From NCBI RefSeq assembly GCF_003151075.1, contig NZ_CP029482.1:2976001-3040000 (forward strand): DNA of 64,000 nt, in the 5' to 3' direction. Numbering within the stretch: position 1 is the first letter of the stretch; the number at the start of each line of letters is the position of its first letter. This document shows, one piece after another, positions 36,014-47,400 of the stretch. The notes under the pieces were generated by a model. It had not been told where the DNA came from. It saw nothing but the letters and a program-made list of their open reading frames with translations, and made no database searches. Both the position numbers and the translations under genes were made by a program. The stretch is from Pseudomonas sp. 31-12 (GTDB taxonomy: Bacteria; Pseudomonadota; Gammaproteobacteria; Pseudomonadales; Pseudomonadaceae).

Positions 36014-37750
36014 TCACTCCCGTGCTTTGACGGAGGCCAGCGGAGTCGACGCGCCTGCAGGCATCACATTGGACTTGCGCAGCGCTGCGAATACTTCGTC
36101 ACGTGTGCCAAGCATCTGAACGCCGCCGTCGCGCAGCATCAGCACTTTGTCGACGGCGCAGAGCACGTTGGGACGGTGGGAAATCAGAATGACGGTGGCG
36201 CCACGGCCCTTGAGTTGGGCCAGCGCATCGACCAGGGCTTTTTCACCGACGTCGTCGAGGTTGGCGTTCGGCTCATCCAGCACAATCAGATTGGGCTCTC
36301 CGTACAGCGCGCGGGCCAAGGCGATGCGTTGCTTCTGGCCACCGGAAAGCGGGCTGCCATCGGTGCCCAGACGGGTCTCATAACCCTGCGCAAAACGCAG
36401 GATCATCTCGTGCACTCCCGTCGCTCTTGCGGCGCGGATGACTGCGTCGCTGTCCACTTCACCAAAGCGCGCAATGTTATCGGCGATGGTGCCCTCGAAC
36501 AGCTCCACATCCTGTGGCAGGTAACCGAGCCAGGGGCCAAGTTCGCCCTTGTTCCAGGTGAATATGTCCGCGCCGTCCAGGCGCACCTTGCCGGCCTGCG
36601 CCGGCCAGACGCCGACCAACAGGCGGGCGAGGGTGGATTTGCCCGAGGCGGATGGGCCGATAATGCCAAGGCTTTCGCCGGGCGAGAGGTTGAAGCTCAC
36701 CCCGCGCAGAATCGTGTTGCCGGTGCCGGGGGCGCCGGCATACACATTCTCCACTGACAGCATGCCAAGCGGCCGCTGCAGCGACATGCTGGGTGGCCGG
36801 CGCGGATAGTCTTCAAGCATCTCGTTGAGCCGGCCCCAGGCCGAACGGCAACCGAGCAGTTGTTTCCACGACGCGATGACTTGTTCCACCGGGGCCAGCG
36901 CTCGGCCGGTGAGGATCGAGCAAGCAATCATCATCCCGGGGGTGATCTTGCCTTCGATCGCCAGCAGTGCGCCGGCGCCGAGGATCAGCGACTGCAACGT
37001 GATACGCACGAAGCGCCCGGTGCTGCTGATCAGGGCGGCACGGTCGGAGGCCAGGGTCTGCATTTCCAGGATGCGCAAATGGCTTTGGTACCAGCGCTTG
37101 CCAATCGACGGCAGCATGCCCATGGCTTCGATCACCTCGGCGTTGCGCAGGTTGTTGTTGGCGTAGCAGGCGGAGGAGAGAGCGGCCTGATTGGCTTCGG
37201 CCAGCGGCTTCTGCGTGGCCTTTTCGGTGAGATAAGCCAGGAACACCAGAATCAGCGAGCCGATCAGGGTGATCAGTCCGAGCAGCGGGTGGATCAGGTA
37301 GGCGACCAGCAGGTACAGCGGCGTCCAGGGCGCATCGAAAAAAGCGAACAGGGCATTGCCGGTGAGGAACTGACGAACTTGCGCGAGATCTTGCAGGGCC
37401 TGGGCCGGATTGCCTCCGGCGCGGCTCAGGTTGCGCTCGAATGCGGCCGTGAAAATGCGTCGGTTCAGGTCCATGTCGAGGCAATTGCCGACCCGGATCA
37501 ACACGCGGGTGCGGACCAGTTCCAGGGTGGACATCAGCAAGAACAGGCCTATCACCAGCAAGGTCAACATCGTCAATGTCGTGACGTTGCGACTGACCAA
37601 GGCCCGGTCGTAGACCTGCAGCATGTACACGGCTGGCGTCAACATCATGACGTTGATGACGCCACTAAACCCTGCCAGCGAATAAAAACTGCGGCGCAGG
37701 CGAAAAATCGCGTCGGCCAGTTCGGATCGGGTGCTTGAGAGCTTGTGCAT
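36014..37750 (-). CDS. Type I secretion ABC exporter (PrtD/AprD family)
   Basis: 578 residues from the ATG at 37750 (GAGGG 8 bases upstream). The N-terminal ABC-1 membrane domain has about six TM helices and no C39 peptidase or CLD domain. The ATPase has Walker A GPSASGKST, signature LSGGQKQRIALARAL, Walker B LIVLDEPNANLD and the H-loop ISHRP. PrtD-type exporters move RTX proteins bearing an uncleaved C-terminal signal. Divergent from the giant RTX peroxidase gene, its evident substrate. Confidence 0.93.
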   Translation of the reverse strand: MHKLSSTRSELADAIFRLRRSFYSLAGFSGVINVMMLTPAVYMLQVYDRALVSRNVTTLTMLTLLVIGLFLLMSTLELVRTRVLIRVGNCLDMDLNRRIFTAAFERNLSRAGGNPAQALQDLAQVRQFLTGNALFAFFDAPWTPLYLLVAYLIHPLLGLITLIGSLILVFLAYLTEKATQKPLAEANQAALSSACYANNNLRNAEVIEAMGMLPSIGKRWYQSHLRILEMQTLASDRAALISSTGRFVRITLQSLILGAGALLAIEGKITPGMMIACSILTGRALAPVEQVIASWKQLLGCRSAWGRLNEMLEDYPRRPPSMSLQRPLGMLSVENVYAGAPGTGNTILRGVSFNLSPGESLGIIGPSASGKSTLARLLVGVWPAQAGKVRLDGADIFTWNKGELGPWLGYLPQDVELFEGTIADNIARFGEVDSDAVIRAARATGVHEMILRFAQGYETRLGTDGSPLSGGQKQRIALARALYGEPNLIVLDEPNANLDDVGEKALVDALAQLKGRGATVILISHRPNVLCAVDKVLMLRDGGVQMLGTRDEVFAALRKSNVMPAGASTPLASVKARE

Positions 37751-38443
37751 TTGATAGTCCCTCACCGAAAAAGCCGGTAGTGCTTGCGGCAAAACCGCAT
37801 CAGCAAATGTTGTGGCAAACCATAGATGTAGTTGCGAATGCTTATCGTGGACACAAGCGATAGCGTTCTTTGAAAAGTTCCATAAATTTTTATATTCACA
37901 AGCAGCAGCGTAGGTGGCGTTTGTCTCTCTAGCGATACAGTTTGAAATAACATTTCGCTCTATTGGTTCATCTGAATATCTATATCTCGTTTAAGAACAG
38001 TAAGTTGGCGGGTCAGATGCCAATCGTCTTTTTTTACGTCGTAATATTGACAGCGCATGTCTATAGAACTTTAGTCATGTGCAAGGGCGCCCGTCTGAAG
38101 CTTGCCATCGCTTCGAAAGTGCAAGGCACGGTGGTCCTGAAGGAGCACCGCATGTCGATCATTTCGTTCTGTAACACCGTGACGGAGCTGTTCAGGAAGT
38201 TCGCTTCGACTTCCCGATTCCATGGCCCACCAGTGGCTCGGAATCGCTCTGCCTAATCGCTCAGCGAGCAATTCCTCCAGCGAATTCCAGGCGCGCATTC
38301 ACCGGCGCAGGGGACGGCTTTGCCTGCCCCACGCCTGCTCTCGCCAAACACTGAACCAACGAACTGCGCAAGCCAGCACGTGACTTGGCGCGGGAGGATT
38401 TATTCGTCCCGAGCCTTTCCCATATAGATCGAGGGCAATCGAA
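37751..38443. promoter_or_regulatory. Divergent control region, secretion operon / RTX peroxidase
   Basis: 693 bases, AT-rich between about 37850 and 38060. It must carry the promoters for both divergent units. A match to the sigma-54 spacing (TGGCGGGTCAGATGCC, 38006-38021, plus strand) exists but lacks the TTG of the -12 box and lies over 400 bases from the start. The CCCC/GGGG enhancer-like sites found at the oxidase gene are not seen here. A short ORF at 38152-38256 is listed separately. Confidence 0.5.
38152..38256 (+). CDS. Possible 34-residue leader/small ORF
   Basis: ATG with GGAG 6 bases upstream opens a 34-codon frame (MSIISFCNTVTELF..., basic C-terminal half) ending TAA, on the same strand as and 188 bases before the RTX peroxidase gene. 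No family recognised. It could be a chance frame; the ribosome site is its only support. Confidence 0.25.
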   Translation: MSIISFCNTVTELFRKFASTSRFHGPPVARNRSA

Positions 38444-41400
38444 ATGGCCAATTTCAACAAGTCGGACCTGGAATTCATCCTCAAGCAAATCTTCATCGCA
38501 GAAGCGCATGCCAACGGAACCAGCCTTGGTGATTTATTACCCAACAGTCAGGTGCCATTCGGCCTGCGAACCGTCGATGGCAGCTTCAACAACCTGGTCG
38601 CCGGGCAAAGCGAGTTTGGCGCTGCGGACAATTCCTTCCTGCGCCTGCTTGATGCTTCGTATCGTGCGTCGTACGCCGGGACAGGGACGGTGGTCGACCC
38701 GCAGCCACGGATTATCAGTAACCTGATTAACGACCAGACCGCCAACAACCCGGCCGCGGTTGCGGCGAACGGCGGTGCCACCCCGATCATCAGTCCCGGT
38801 CTGGATGGCGTGTTCGGCACGGACGACGACAAGGAAGTGTTCTTTATCCCCAACGAGTCGCCGGACGTGGGTCTGACCGCCGGCTTCAACTCGTGGATGA
38901 CTTTCTTCGGCCAGTTCTTCGACCATGGCCTCGACCTGGTCAGCAAGAGCAGTACCGACATCGTATTTATTCCGCTGATGCCGGACGATCCGTTGTTCAC
39001 ACCGGGCAGCCCGACCAATTTCATGGTGCTGTCACGAGCAGTGCGTACGGCCGGCGCGGACGGAATAGTCGGCACTTCCGATGATGGCCAGCCCAATACC
39101 ACCTCGCCATTCGTAGACCAGAGCCAGACCTACAGCTCCCACCCATCGCATCAGGTGTTCCTGCGCGAGTACGTCCTGAACGCAGCAGGTGACCCTGTTG
39201 CAACGGGGCGCTTGATTACCAACCGCGATCTCGGCGCTGATGGCAAATTCGGCACGGCCGATGATGGCGACGGCGAAAGCGGCGGCATGGCGACCTGGGC
39301 AGTGGTAAAAGCCCAAGCCCGTGACATTCTCGGCATCAACCTGACCGACCTCGATGTGCACAACGTGCCGCTGCTGGCAACGGATGCCTATGGCAGCTTC
39401 ATCCGGGGGCCGAACGGCATGCCTCAGGTGGTGATGCGCACCAGTAATGGTGCCGACGGTATTGCCGGGACGGCTGATGACGTCACGCAACTGGTCGAAG
39501 GCAACCGGGATGCTCCGATCAGTCTGGCAAGCGCCGTAAGCACCGGGCATGGTTTCCTCGACGACATCGCCCACAATGCCGCGCCGGTAGTCGTCGGAGG
39601 GGTTCTGCAGGCGGATGCCGACGCCGATGTCGGCAATGCGCAGCCCGTTGGTGCGGGCGGCAATAACCTGACCTATGACAACGAACTGCTCGACGCCCAC
39701 TACATTGCCGGCGACGGCCGGGCGAACGAAAACATTGGCCTGACCGCCGTGCACCATGTGTTCCACTCCGAGCACAACCGCCTGGTCCAGCAGTCCAAGC
39801 AAACCATCCTGGCCGCCGGAGATCTGGCGTTTCTCAATGAGTGGCTGGTGGACGATGTCGCCGCAATGCCGACGACGCTCGCCGAAATCTCAGCCTTGGT
39901 GTGGGACGGTGAACGCCTGTTCCAGGCCGCCAAGTTTGGCACCGAGATGCAGTACCAGCACCTGGTGTTCGAGGAGTTCGGGCGTTCCATTCAGCCGCAG
40001 ATCGATGCATTCCTTGCACCCAACGGGTATGACACCTCGATCAACCCGGCCATCCTCGCCGAGTTCGCCCACGTGGTGTATCGCTTCGGTCACTCGATGT
40101 TGACCGAGACCGTCGATCGTTTCGACCCTGAATTCAATCCGCTGCTCACTGACCCGAACAACCCGGACTCGCAAATGGGTTTGATCGCGGCCTTCCTCAA
40201 CCCGCTGGCGTTCGCCGGCAGCGGGGCCACTGCTGACGAAGCGGCAGGGGCGATCATTCGCGGTGTGACCCGCCAGCTCGGCAACGAGATCGACGAGTTC
40301 GTCACCGAAGCGTTGCGCAACAACCTGCTCGGTCTGCCGCTCGATTTGCCGGCGCTGAACCTGGCGCGTGGTCGCGACACGGGCATCCCCACGCTGAATG
40401 AGGCGCGCCGTGAGTTCTACGCATCGACCGGCGACAGCCAACTCAAGCCGTATATCAGTTGGGCTGACCTGGCAGACAACCTCAAGCACCCCGAGTCGCT
40501 GGTTAACTTCATCGCCGCCTACGGCACGCATGACACGATTACCTCGGCGACCACGCTGGCCGACAAACGCGATGCAGCCTTGGCGCTGGTATTCGGTGGT
40601 CCGGGTGCACCGGCTGACCGCCTGGACTTCCTCAATGGCAGCGGTACCTGGGCCAACGTGACGAAGGCCGGCAAGGATGGGGTGCTGGGCACTGCAGATG
40701 ACCTGACGGGTGTAACGATCACGGGTGTCGACGACATCGATTTCTGGGTCGGTGGCCTCGCCGAGCAGAAAATGCCGTTCGGCGGCATGCTCGGCTCTAC
40801 GTTCAACTTCGTATTTGAAACCCAGATGGAAGCGTTGCAGGACGGCGATCGCTTCTACTACCTGTCACGCACCGCTGGCCTGAACTTCGGCACCGAGCTG
40901 GAAAACAACTCCTTTGCCAAGCTGATCATGCTCAACACCGATGTGACCCACCTGTCGAACACCGTGTTCTTGACGCCTACGTACACCCTGGAAGTGAATC
41001 AGGCCAATCAGTTCACCGGCCTTGGCGCCAACGGCGGCGCCGACCCGACTGGCGGCCTGATGATCAACGGCGTGGAAATCGTGCCACTGGTGATCCGAAA
41101 CAATCCCGACACCGTTGGTGCGGACAGTAATTATCTGCAATACACCGGCGAAGACCATGTCGTCCTCGGCGGCACCGCCGGCAATGACATTCTCATCTCC
41201 GGTGACGGCGATGACACCCTTTACGGCGACGGCGGCAACGACCGTCTCGAAGGTGGCGCCGGGAACGATGCGGTACTGGGTGGCGCGGGCGATGACATCA
41301 TTACTGACTCCTTCGGCGACAACCGTCTGGAAGGCAATGCCGGCAACGATGTAATCGTGGCCGGTAGCATGCTGGCTGGAGGTAACCTGATCCTGGGCGG

Positions 41401-44400
41401 CGATGGGCAGGACTTTATCGTCACCACAGAAGACATCAGCACCACTTTTGGCGGTCAGGGCGACGATTTCATCCTGGGTGCCAAGACCAACCTGCCAGCC
41501 ACCGGCAACGAAGGCGATGACTGGATCGAAAAGGGCACCCAGGACGGTGCGCCTGGCGATAACGCCTCGCCCTTGCTCAACGATGATGTGATCGGCAACG
41601 ACATCTTCATAGGGGGCGCTGGCTTCGACGAAATGATCGGCGAGGGTGGCGATGACATCTTTGTCGGCAGCGATGCCCAGGACAATATGGACGGCATGTC
41701 CGGTTTCGACTGGGTGACCCACAAAAATGACCGGATCGGCGTCACTGTTGATCTGACCATGGCCGCGCTGGCTCAGCCACACGGCAACGCGCCAAACCAG
41801 AACAACGGGCCGTTCAATCCAGTCGGCGCATCGCCGGCCTCGATCCTCGACCGGTTTGCCGAGGTCGAAGGCTTGTCCGGTTCGAAATTCGGCGATGTGC
41901 TCAAGGGCGATAATATCGATGCAGTCACTATCGTCGACCACGGTGGTACCACCGGCAGTGCGCTGACCAACGTGGCGTTGATCCGGGGGCTGGAGCAGCT
42001 TCTGGCGGATGCCGGTTTGCCGACCACCGGCTTTGCCACGGGTAACATCATCCTGGGTGGCGACGGCAGTGACCTGATCGAAGGACGCGGGGGTGATGAC
42101 CTGATCGACGGCGACAAATGGCTCAACGTCAGGATTGCGGTTTATGACGCCGGCGATGTCAATCATACCGGTCCGGAGATCGCCAGTTTCGACAGCATGG
42201 TCGACATGATCCCTTTCATGCTGGACGGTACCTATAACCCGGGCCAGCTCAAGGCAGTGCGGGAAATCCTGCCCGGTACCTCGACGGGCGGGGCGGCTTT
42301 CGATACCGCCTTTTTCTCCGGCGTCCAGTCCGAGTATGTGGTGACACGGGACGACCGCGGCACGGCCAGCCTGGCGGACGATGTCTGGACGGTGGCCGAT
42401 ACCGTGGCGGGTCGCGACGGCGTCGATACCCTGTTGCATATCGAGCGCCTGCAGTTCGCCGATACCCAGCAAGTGCTGGTGCCGGGGCTTAATGCGCAAC
42501 CCGTTGGCAGACCGACCATTGCCGATGGAAACGGCGGGGCGATTACGGTGGGCGACATGCTGACCGTCAGTGTGGCCGGGGTGACCGATGCCAACAACGT
42601 CGGGGGTACTCTGAACAATTCTTCGGTGTCCTACTATTGGCAGTTCGAGGCCGATCCAGGCACTGGCGTGTTCGAGGACATCATCCTGCTACCTGCCGGT
42701 GACCTGGCGTTCCAGAGTGCCGACGGCACCTCGTTCAAGGTCTCTCCAGATCTCGCCGGGTTGTCGTTGCGGGTCAAGGCGATCTACCAGGATGGTCATG
42801 GCACGACAGAAGTGGTGTTCTCGCAACCGACTGCCGTGGTCGCTCCCGGCGCCCCGGTTGTGCCGGTGGCGCAGGCACCTGTCGTCGATGCGACCGCGGG
42901 CGGCGAGGGCCTCAACATGGTCCGCTCCGACCTCAACTTCATTCTTGATCAGATCAAGATTGCCGAGGCTGATGCGGCCGGTCAGGACATGCTCTCATTG
43001 ATCCCGAATATCCGCGCACCCTTGGGCTTGCGTGCGGTCGATGGATCGAACAACAACCTGTTGAACCTCAATGGCATCAACAACACCCAGTATGGTGCTG
43101 CCGATAACGTCTTTCCGCGGCTGACCGATCCGGTGTTCAATCCGGCCGAAGGTGCTCCTGCCGGATTCTTTGGCCCCGGCTCGCCGGCCATCCCGGGATC
43201 GTCCTATCAGCAAACCAGCGGGGCTGTGTTTGACTCGCAGCCGCGCACCATCAGTAATCTGATCGTCGACCAGACGTCGAACAACCCGGCGGCCTATGCC
43301 ACGGCGTACGACGCGGGGGCGGACGGTGTGCTCAATTACGGCGTGCCGGACAATGATGACGTGCTCAAGGAGGGTGTGCGGATCGTCGCCAGCCCCGGCA
43401 TGGATGGCCAGTTCGGTACGGGCGACGACCACGATGTTTACCTGTTCGAGAACACCACCGCGGATGCGGGATTGTCCGCGCCGTTCAATGCCTGGATGAC
43501 TTTCTTCGGGCAGTTCTTCGACCATGGTCTGGACCTGCTTACCAAGGGCGGTTCGGGCACCGTCTACATTCCGCTGCAACCGGATGATCCGCTGTATGTA
43601 CCCGGCGGCCACACCAACTTTATGGTGCTGACCCGCGCGACCAACCAGCCAGGGGCGGATGGCGTGCTCGGCACGGCCGACGATGTCCGTGAGCACACCA
43701 ACACCACCACACCGTTCGTGGACCAGAACCAGACCTACAGCTCGCACCCCTCGCATCAGGTTTTCCTGCGCGGTTATGAGCTGACTGACAATGGCCCCAT
43801 CGCGACCGGCCGACTGATCACTAACCGTGACCTGGGGGCGGACGGCAAGTTCGGGACTTCAGACGACACCGAAATCGGTGGCATGGCCACCTGGAAGGTG
43901 GTCAAGGCGCAGGCCAATGACATTCTGGGTATCCGCCTCACCGATGCCGATGTCGATAACTCTCCGTTGTTGGCAACCGACGCCTATGGCAACTTCATCA
44001 AGGGGCCAAACGGCTTCCCGATGGTTGTGATGAAAGGGGCTGACGGTCTTGGCGGCACGGCGGATGACGTTCTGGTCGAAGGCAATCCGCTTGCTCCCGT
44101 CGACCTGACCAATGCGGTGCGCACCGGTCACCAGTTCCTCGCCGACATTGCCCACAATGCAGCGCCGGTGTTCAGCGGTGGCGTGCTCGTGCCTGATGCG
44201 GATTCCAACATCGGCAACGCAGTGCCGGTCAATCCGCAGACCGGGGCTAACCTGGCCTACGACAACGAGTTGCTGGATGCTCACTACATCGCCGGCGACG
44301 GCCGGGTCAACGAGAACATCGGTCTGACCGCCGTGCATGCGATCTTCCACGCCGAGCACAACCGGCTGGTTGCGCAGACGATGGACACCGTCCTCGATTC

Positions 44401-47400
44401 GGCTGACCTGACCTTCCTCAACGAGTGGCTGCTGGCTCCGGTGAGCGCGTTGCCCGTCAACCAGGCCGAGATCGATGCGCTGGTGTGGAATGGCGAGCGC
44501 TTGTTCCAGGCGGCCAAATTCGGCACCGAGATGCAGTATCAGCACCTGGTGTTCGAGGAGTTTGCACGGACCATTCAGCCCCGAGTTGACCTGTTCTTTG
44601 CACCGACCCAGGTCTATGACGTCGACCTCGATGCCTCGATCGTCGCCGAGTTCGCCCACACCGTTTACCGGTTTGGCCACTCGATGCTGACCGAAACCGT
44701 CGATCGCTACGATGTCGATTTCAACGTGGTGGGCGATCCGAACAGCGCTGATCCCGATCAGCAACTTGGCTTGATCGCGGCGTTCCTCAACCCGTTGGCG
44801 TACGCCGCCAGTGGCGTGACGCCTGAGGATGCGACCAGTGCGATCATCCGTGGGGTGACTCGGCAAGCCGGTAACGAAATCGACGAGTTCGTGACCGAGG
44901 CGCTGCGCAATAACCTGCTCGGCCTGCCGCTCGACCTGCCGGCGATCAACATCGCCCGTGGCCGCGACGTGGGGATTCCCTCACTCAACGAGATCCGCCG
45001 CGACATCTACAGCCAGACCGGTGATACCCAACTCAAGCCTTACACCAGCTGGGTCGACCTGGTCCAACACCTCAAACATCCGGAGTCGTTGATCAACTTC
45101 ATCGCCGCCTATGGCACGCATGACACGATCACGGCCGCGACCACCCTGGAAGCCAAACGCGCTGCTGCCATGGCGCTGGTATTTGGCGGTACGGATGCGC
45201 CGGCTGACCGCATGGACTTCCTCAACAGTACTGGCACTTGGGCCAACGTGACGCGTGCCGGCAAGGACGGGTTGCTGGGGACTGCCGACGATCTGAAGGG
45301 TGTGACCGTTACGGGCGTCGATGCCATCGACCTCTGGATCGGTGGCCTGGCCGAAGAGAAAACGCCGTTCGGCGGCATGCTCGGCTCGACCTTCAACTTC
45401 GTGTTCGAGAACCAGATGGAAAAACTGCAGGACGGCGACCGCTTCTATTATCTGGAGCGTACCTCCGGCCTGTCGATGAATGCCGAGCTGGAAAGCAACT
45501 CGTTTGCCAAGCTGATCATGGCCAACACCTCGGCCACGCACTTGCCAGGCCTGGTGTTCTCGGACCCGGGGTTCTATCTGGAAAGGGACCAGAGCAAGCA
45601 GTTCAACGATGGCCTGGGCAACGCCGATCCACTGGGCGAGAACGGCGAGCAGGTGGTCTTCCGCGACAACCCGCTGACCGCGGGGCCGGACACCAACTAC
45701 ATCAGGTACACCGGTGATCAGCACATCGTACTGGGTGGCACCAACAACGCAGACATCCTCATCGCCAGTGAAGGCGATGACACGGTCTGGGGTGACGGCG
45801 GCAACGATCGCATCGAAGGGGGTGACGGTAATGACCAACTGCGCGGTGGTGCCGGCGACGACATCATCAGCGACCGCGGTGGCGACGATAACATTCAGGG
45901 TGGCGACGGCAACGACGTGCTGCACGGTGGCAACGGCGTCAACCTGATCATTGGCGGTTTTGGTAATGACTTCATCGTCACCGGCGAGGACGCGTCCGAG
46001 GCCATTGGTGGCCAGGGCAACGACTTCATCCTGGGCAGCAAAGCCAACGAACAGGACATGGGTAACGAAGGCGACGACTGGATCGAGAAGGGCACCTCGG
46101 ACGGTGCACCTGGCGACAACTTCGACCCGCTCGGCAACGACCCTGTCATCGGCCACGATGTGTTCATCGGCGCCAGCGAAAACGACAAGTTCAACGGTGA
46201 GGGCGGCGACGACATCATGGTTGGCAGTCTCGGCTTTGGTGACCGCTATATCGGTGGTTCCGGCTATGACTGGGCGACTTTCAAGGACCTTGCCCAAGGC
46301 GTGTCCATCGATTTCACCGACCGCTTTTTCGATGTACCTCCGGTGCCGGGATCGGGTGCCTCGGCGCTCGTGCGTTTCGACATCATGGAGGGTCTGTCGG
46401 GGTCGGCGCACGGTGACTTCCTGCGCGGTAATAGCGAAGACGCAACCTCGCTACCCACCGCCGGCGCGACCGGCAGTGTGTTGACCAACATCAACCTGAT
46501 CGACGGCCTGGCTGATCTGTTGCCCGCCGGAGCGACATTCTTCGACGGCGGCAACATCATCCTCGGTGGCAGCGGCAGCGACCTTATCGAAGGTCGCGGT
46601 GGTGACGACATCATCGATGGTGACAAGTGGTTGAACGTACGCATCAGCGTACGGGCAAACATTGATGGCACTGGCCCGGAAATCGCCACGTTCGACAGCA
46701 TGGAACCGATGGTGCCGCTGATGCTCAACGGTACTTACAACCCGGGCCAGTTGGTCATCGTGCGGGAGATTCTGACCGGCAATGATCGCTACGACACTGC
46801 GGTGTTCTCTGGTAATTCCTCGGAATACCTTGTCGAAGTCCAGGGCGACACCGTTATTGTGACCGACCTGGTGGCGGGGCGTGATGGCGTCGATCGACTG
46901 ACGGGCATCGAGCGTCTGCAGTTCTCTGACCTGGCGCAAGAGTCCGGAGTGGGCACCGCCTTGAACGAAGGCCCATCGGGTCATCTGGCGATCCTCGACG
47001 ATGCTACCGGTCTGCGTGACGACACGCCGGTCGCCGGCCAGTTGCTGCGCGTCAGCAATCGGGCGGTACACGACGCGGACAACCAAACCCTGGCCAATCC
47101 GACCGGCGCAGTGACCGGTGCGGTGGCTTACTACTGGCAGGTCGAAAACATTCCTGGCACGGGCATCTATGAAGACATCACCGTGGTTGCTGCCGGCGAA
47201 GCTACGCGAGCAACCGGCACCACCTACCGGGTGGCGGATGATATAGCGGGCCTGAACATCCGCGTCAGGGCGGTGTATCAGGATACCAAGGGCACACTGG
47301 AGATCATCGACTCTTCGGGGAACAGCACGCCGACCGTAGGGCCGACCGTCAACGGGCTTTTGGTGCAAAACCAACTGTTGACCGCTGACCCGTCGAGCAT

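Noticed and set aside
38006-38021. TGGCGGGTCAGATGCC as a sigma-54 promoter for the RTX peroxidase gene
   Set aside because: GG and GC spacing fits, but the -12 box lacks TTG, it is over 400 bases from the start, and no enhancer-like sites accompany it. Too weak to call.
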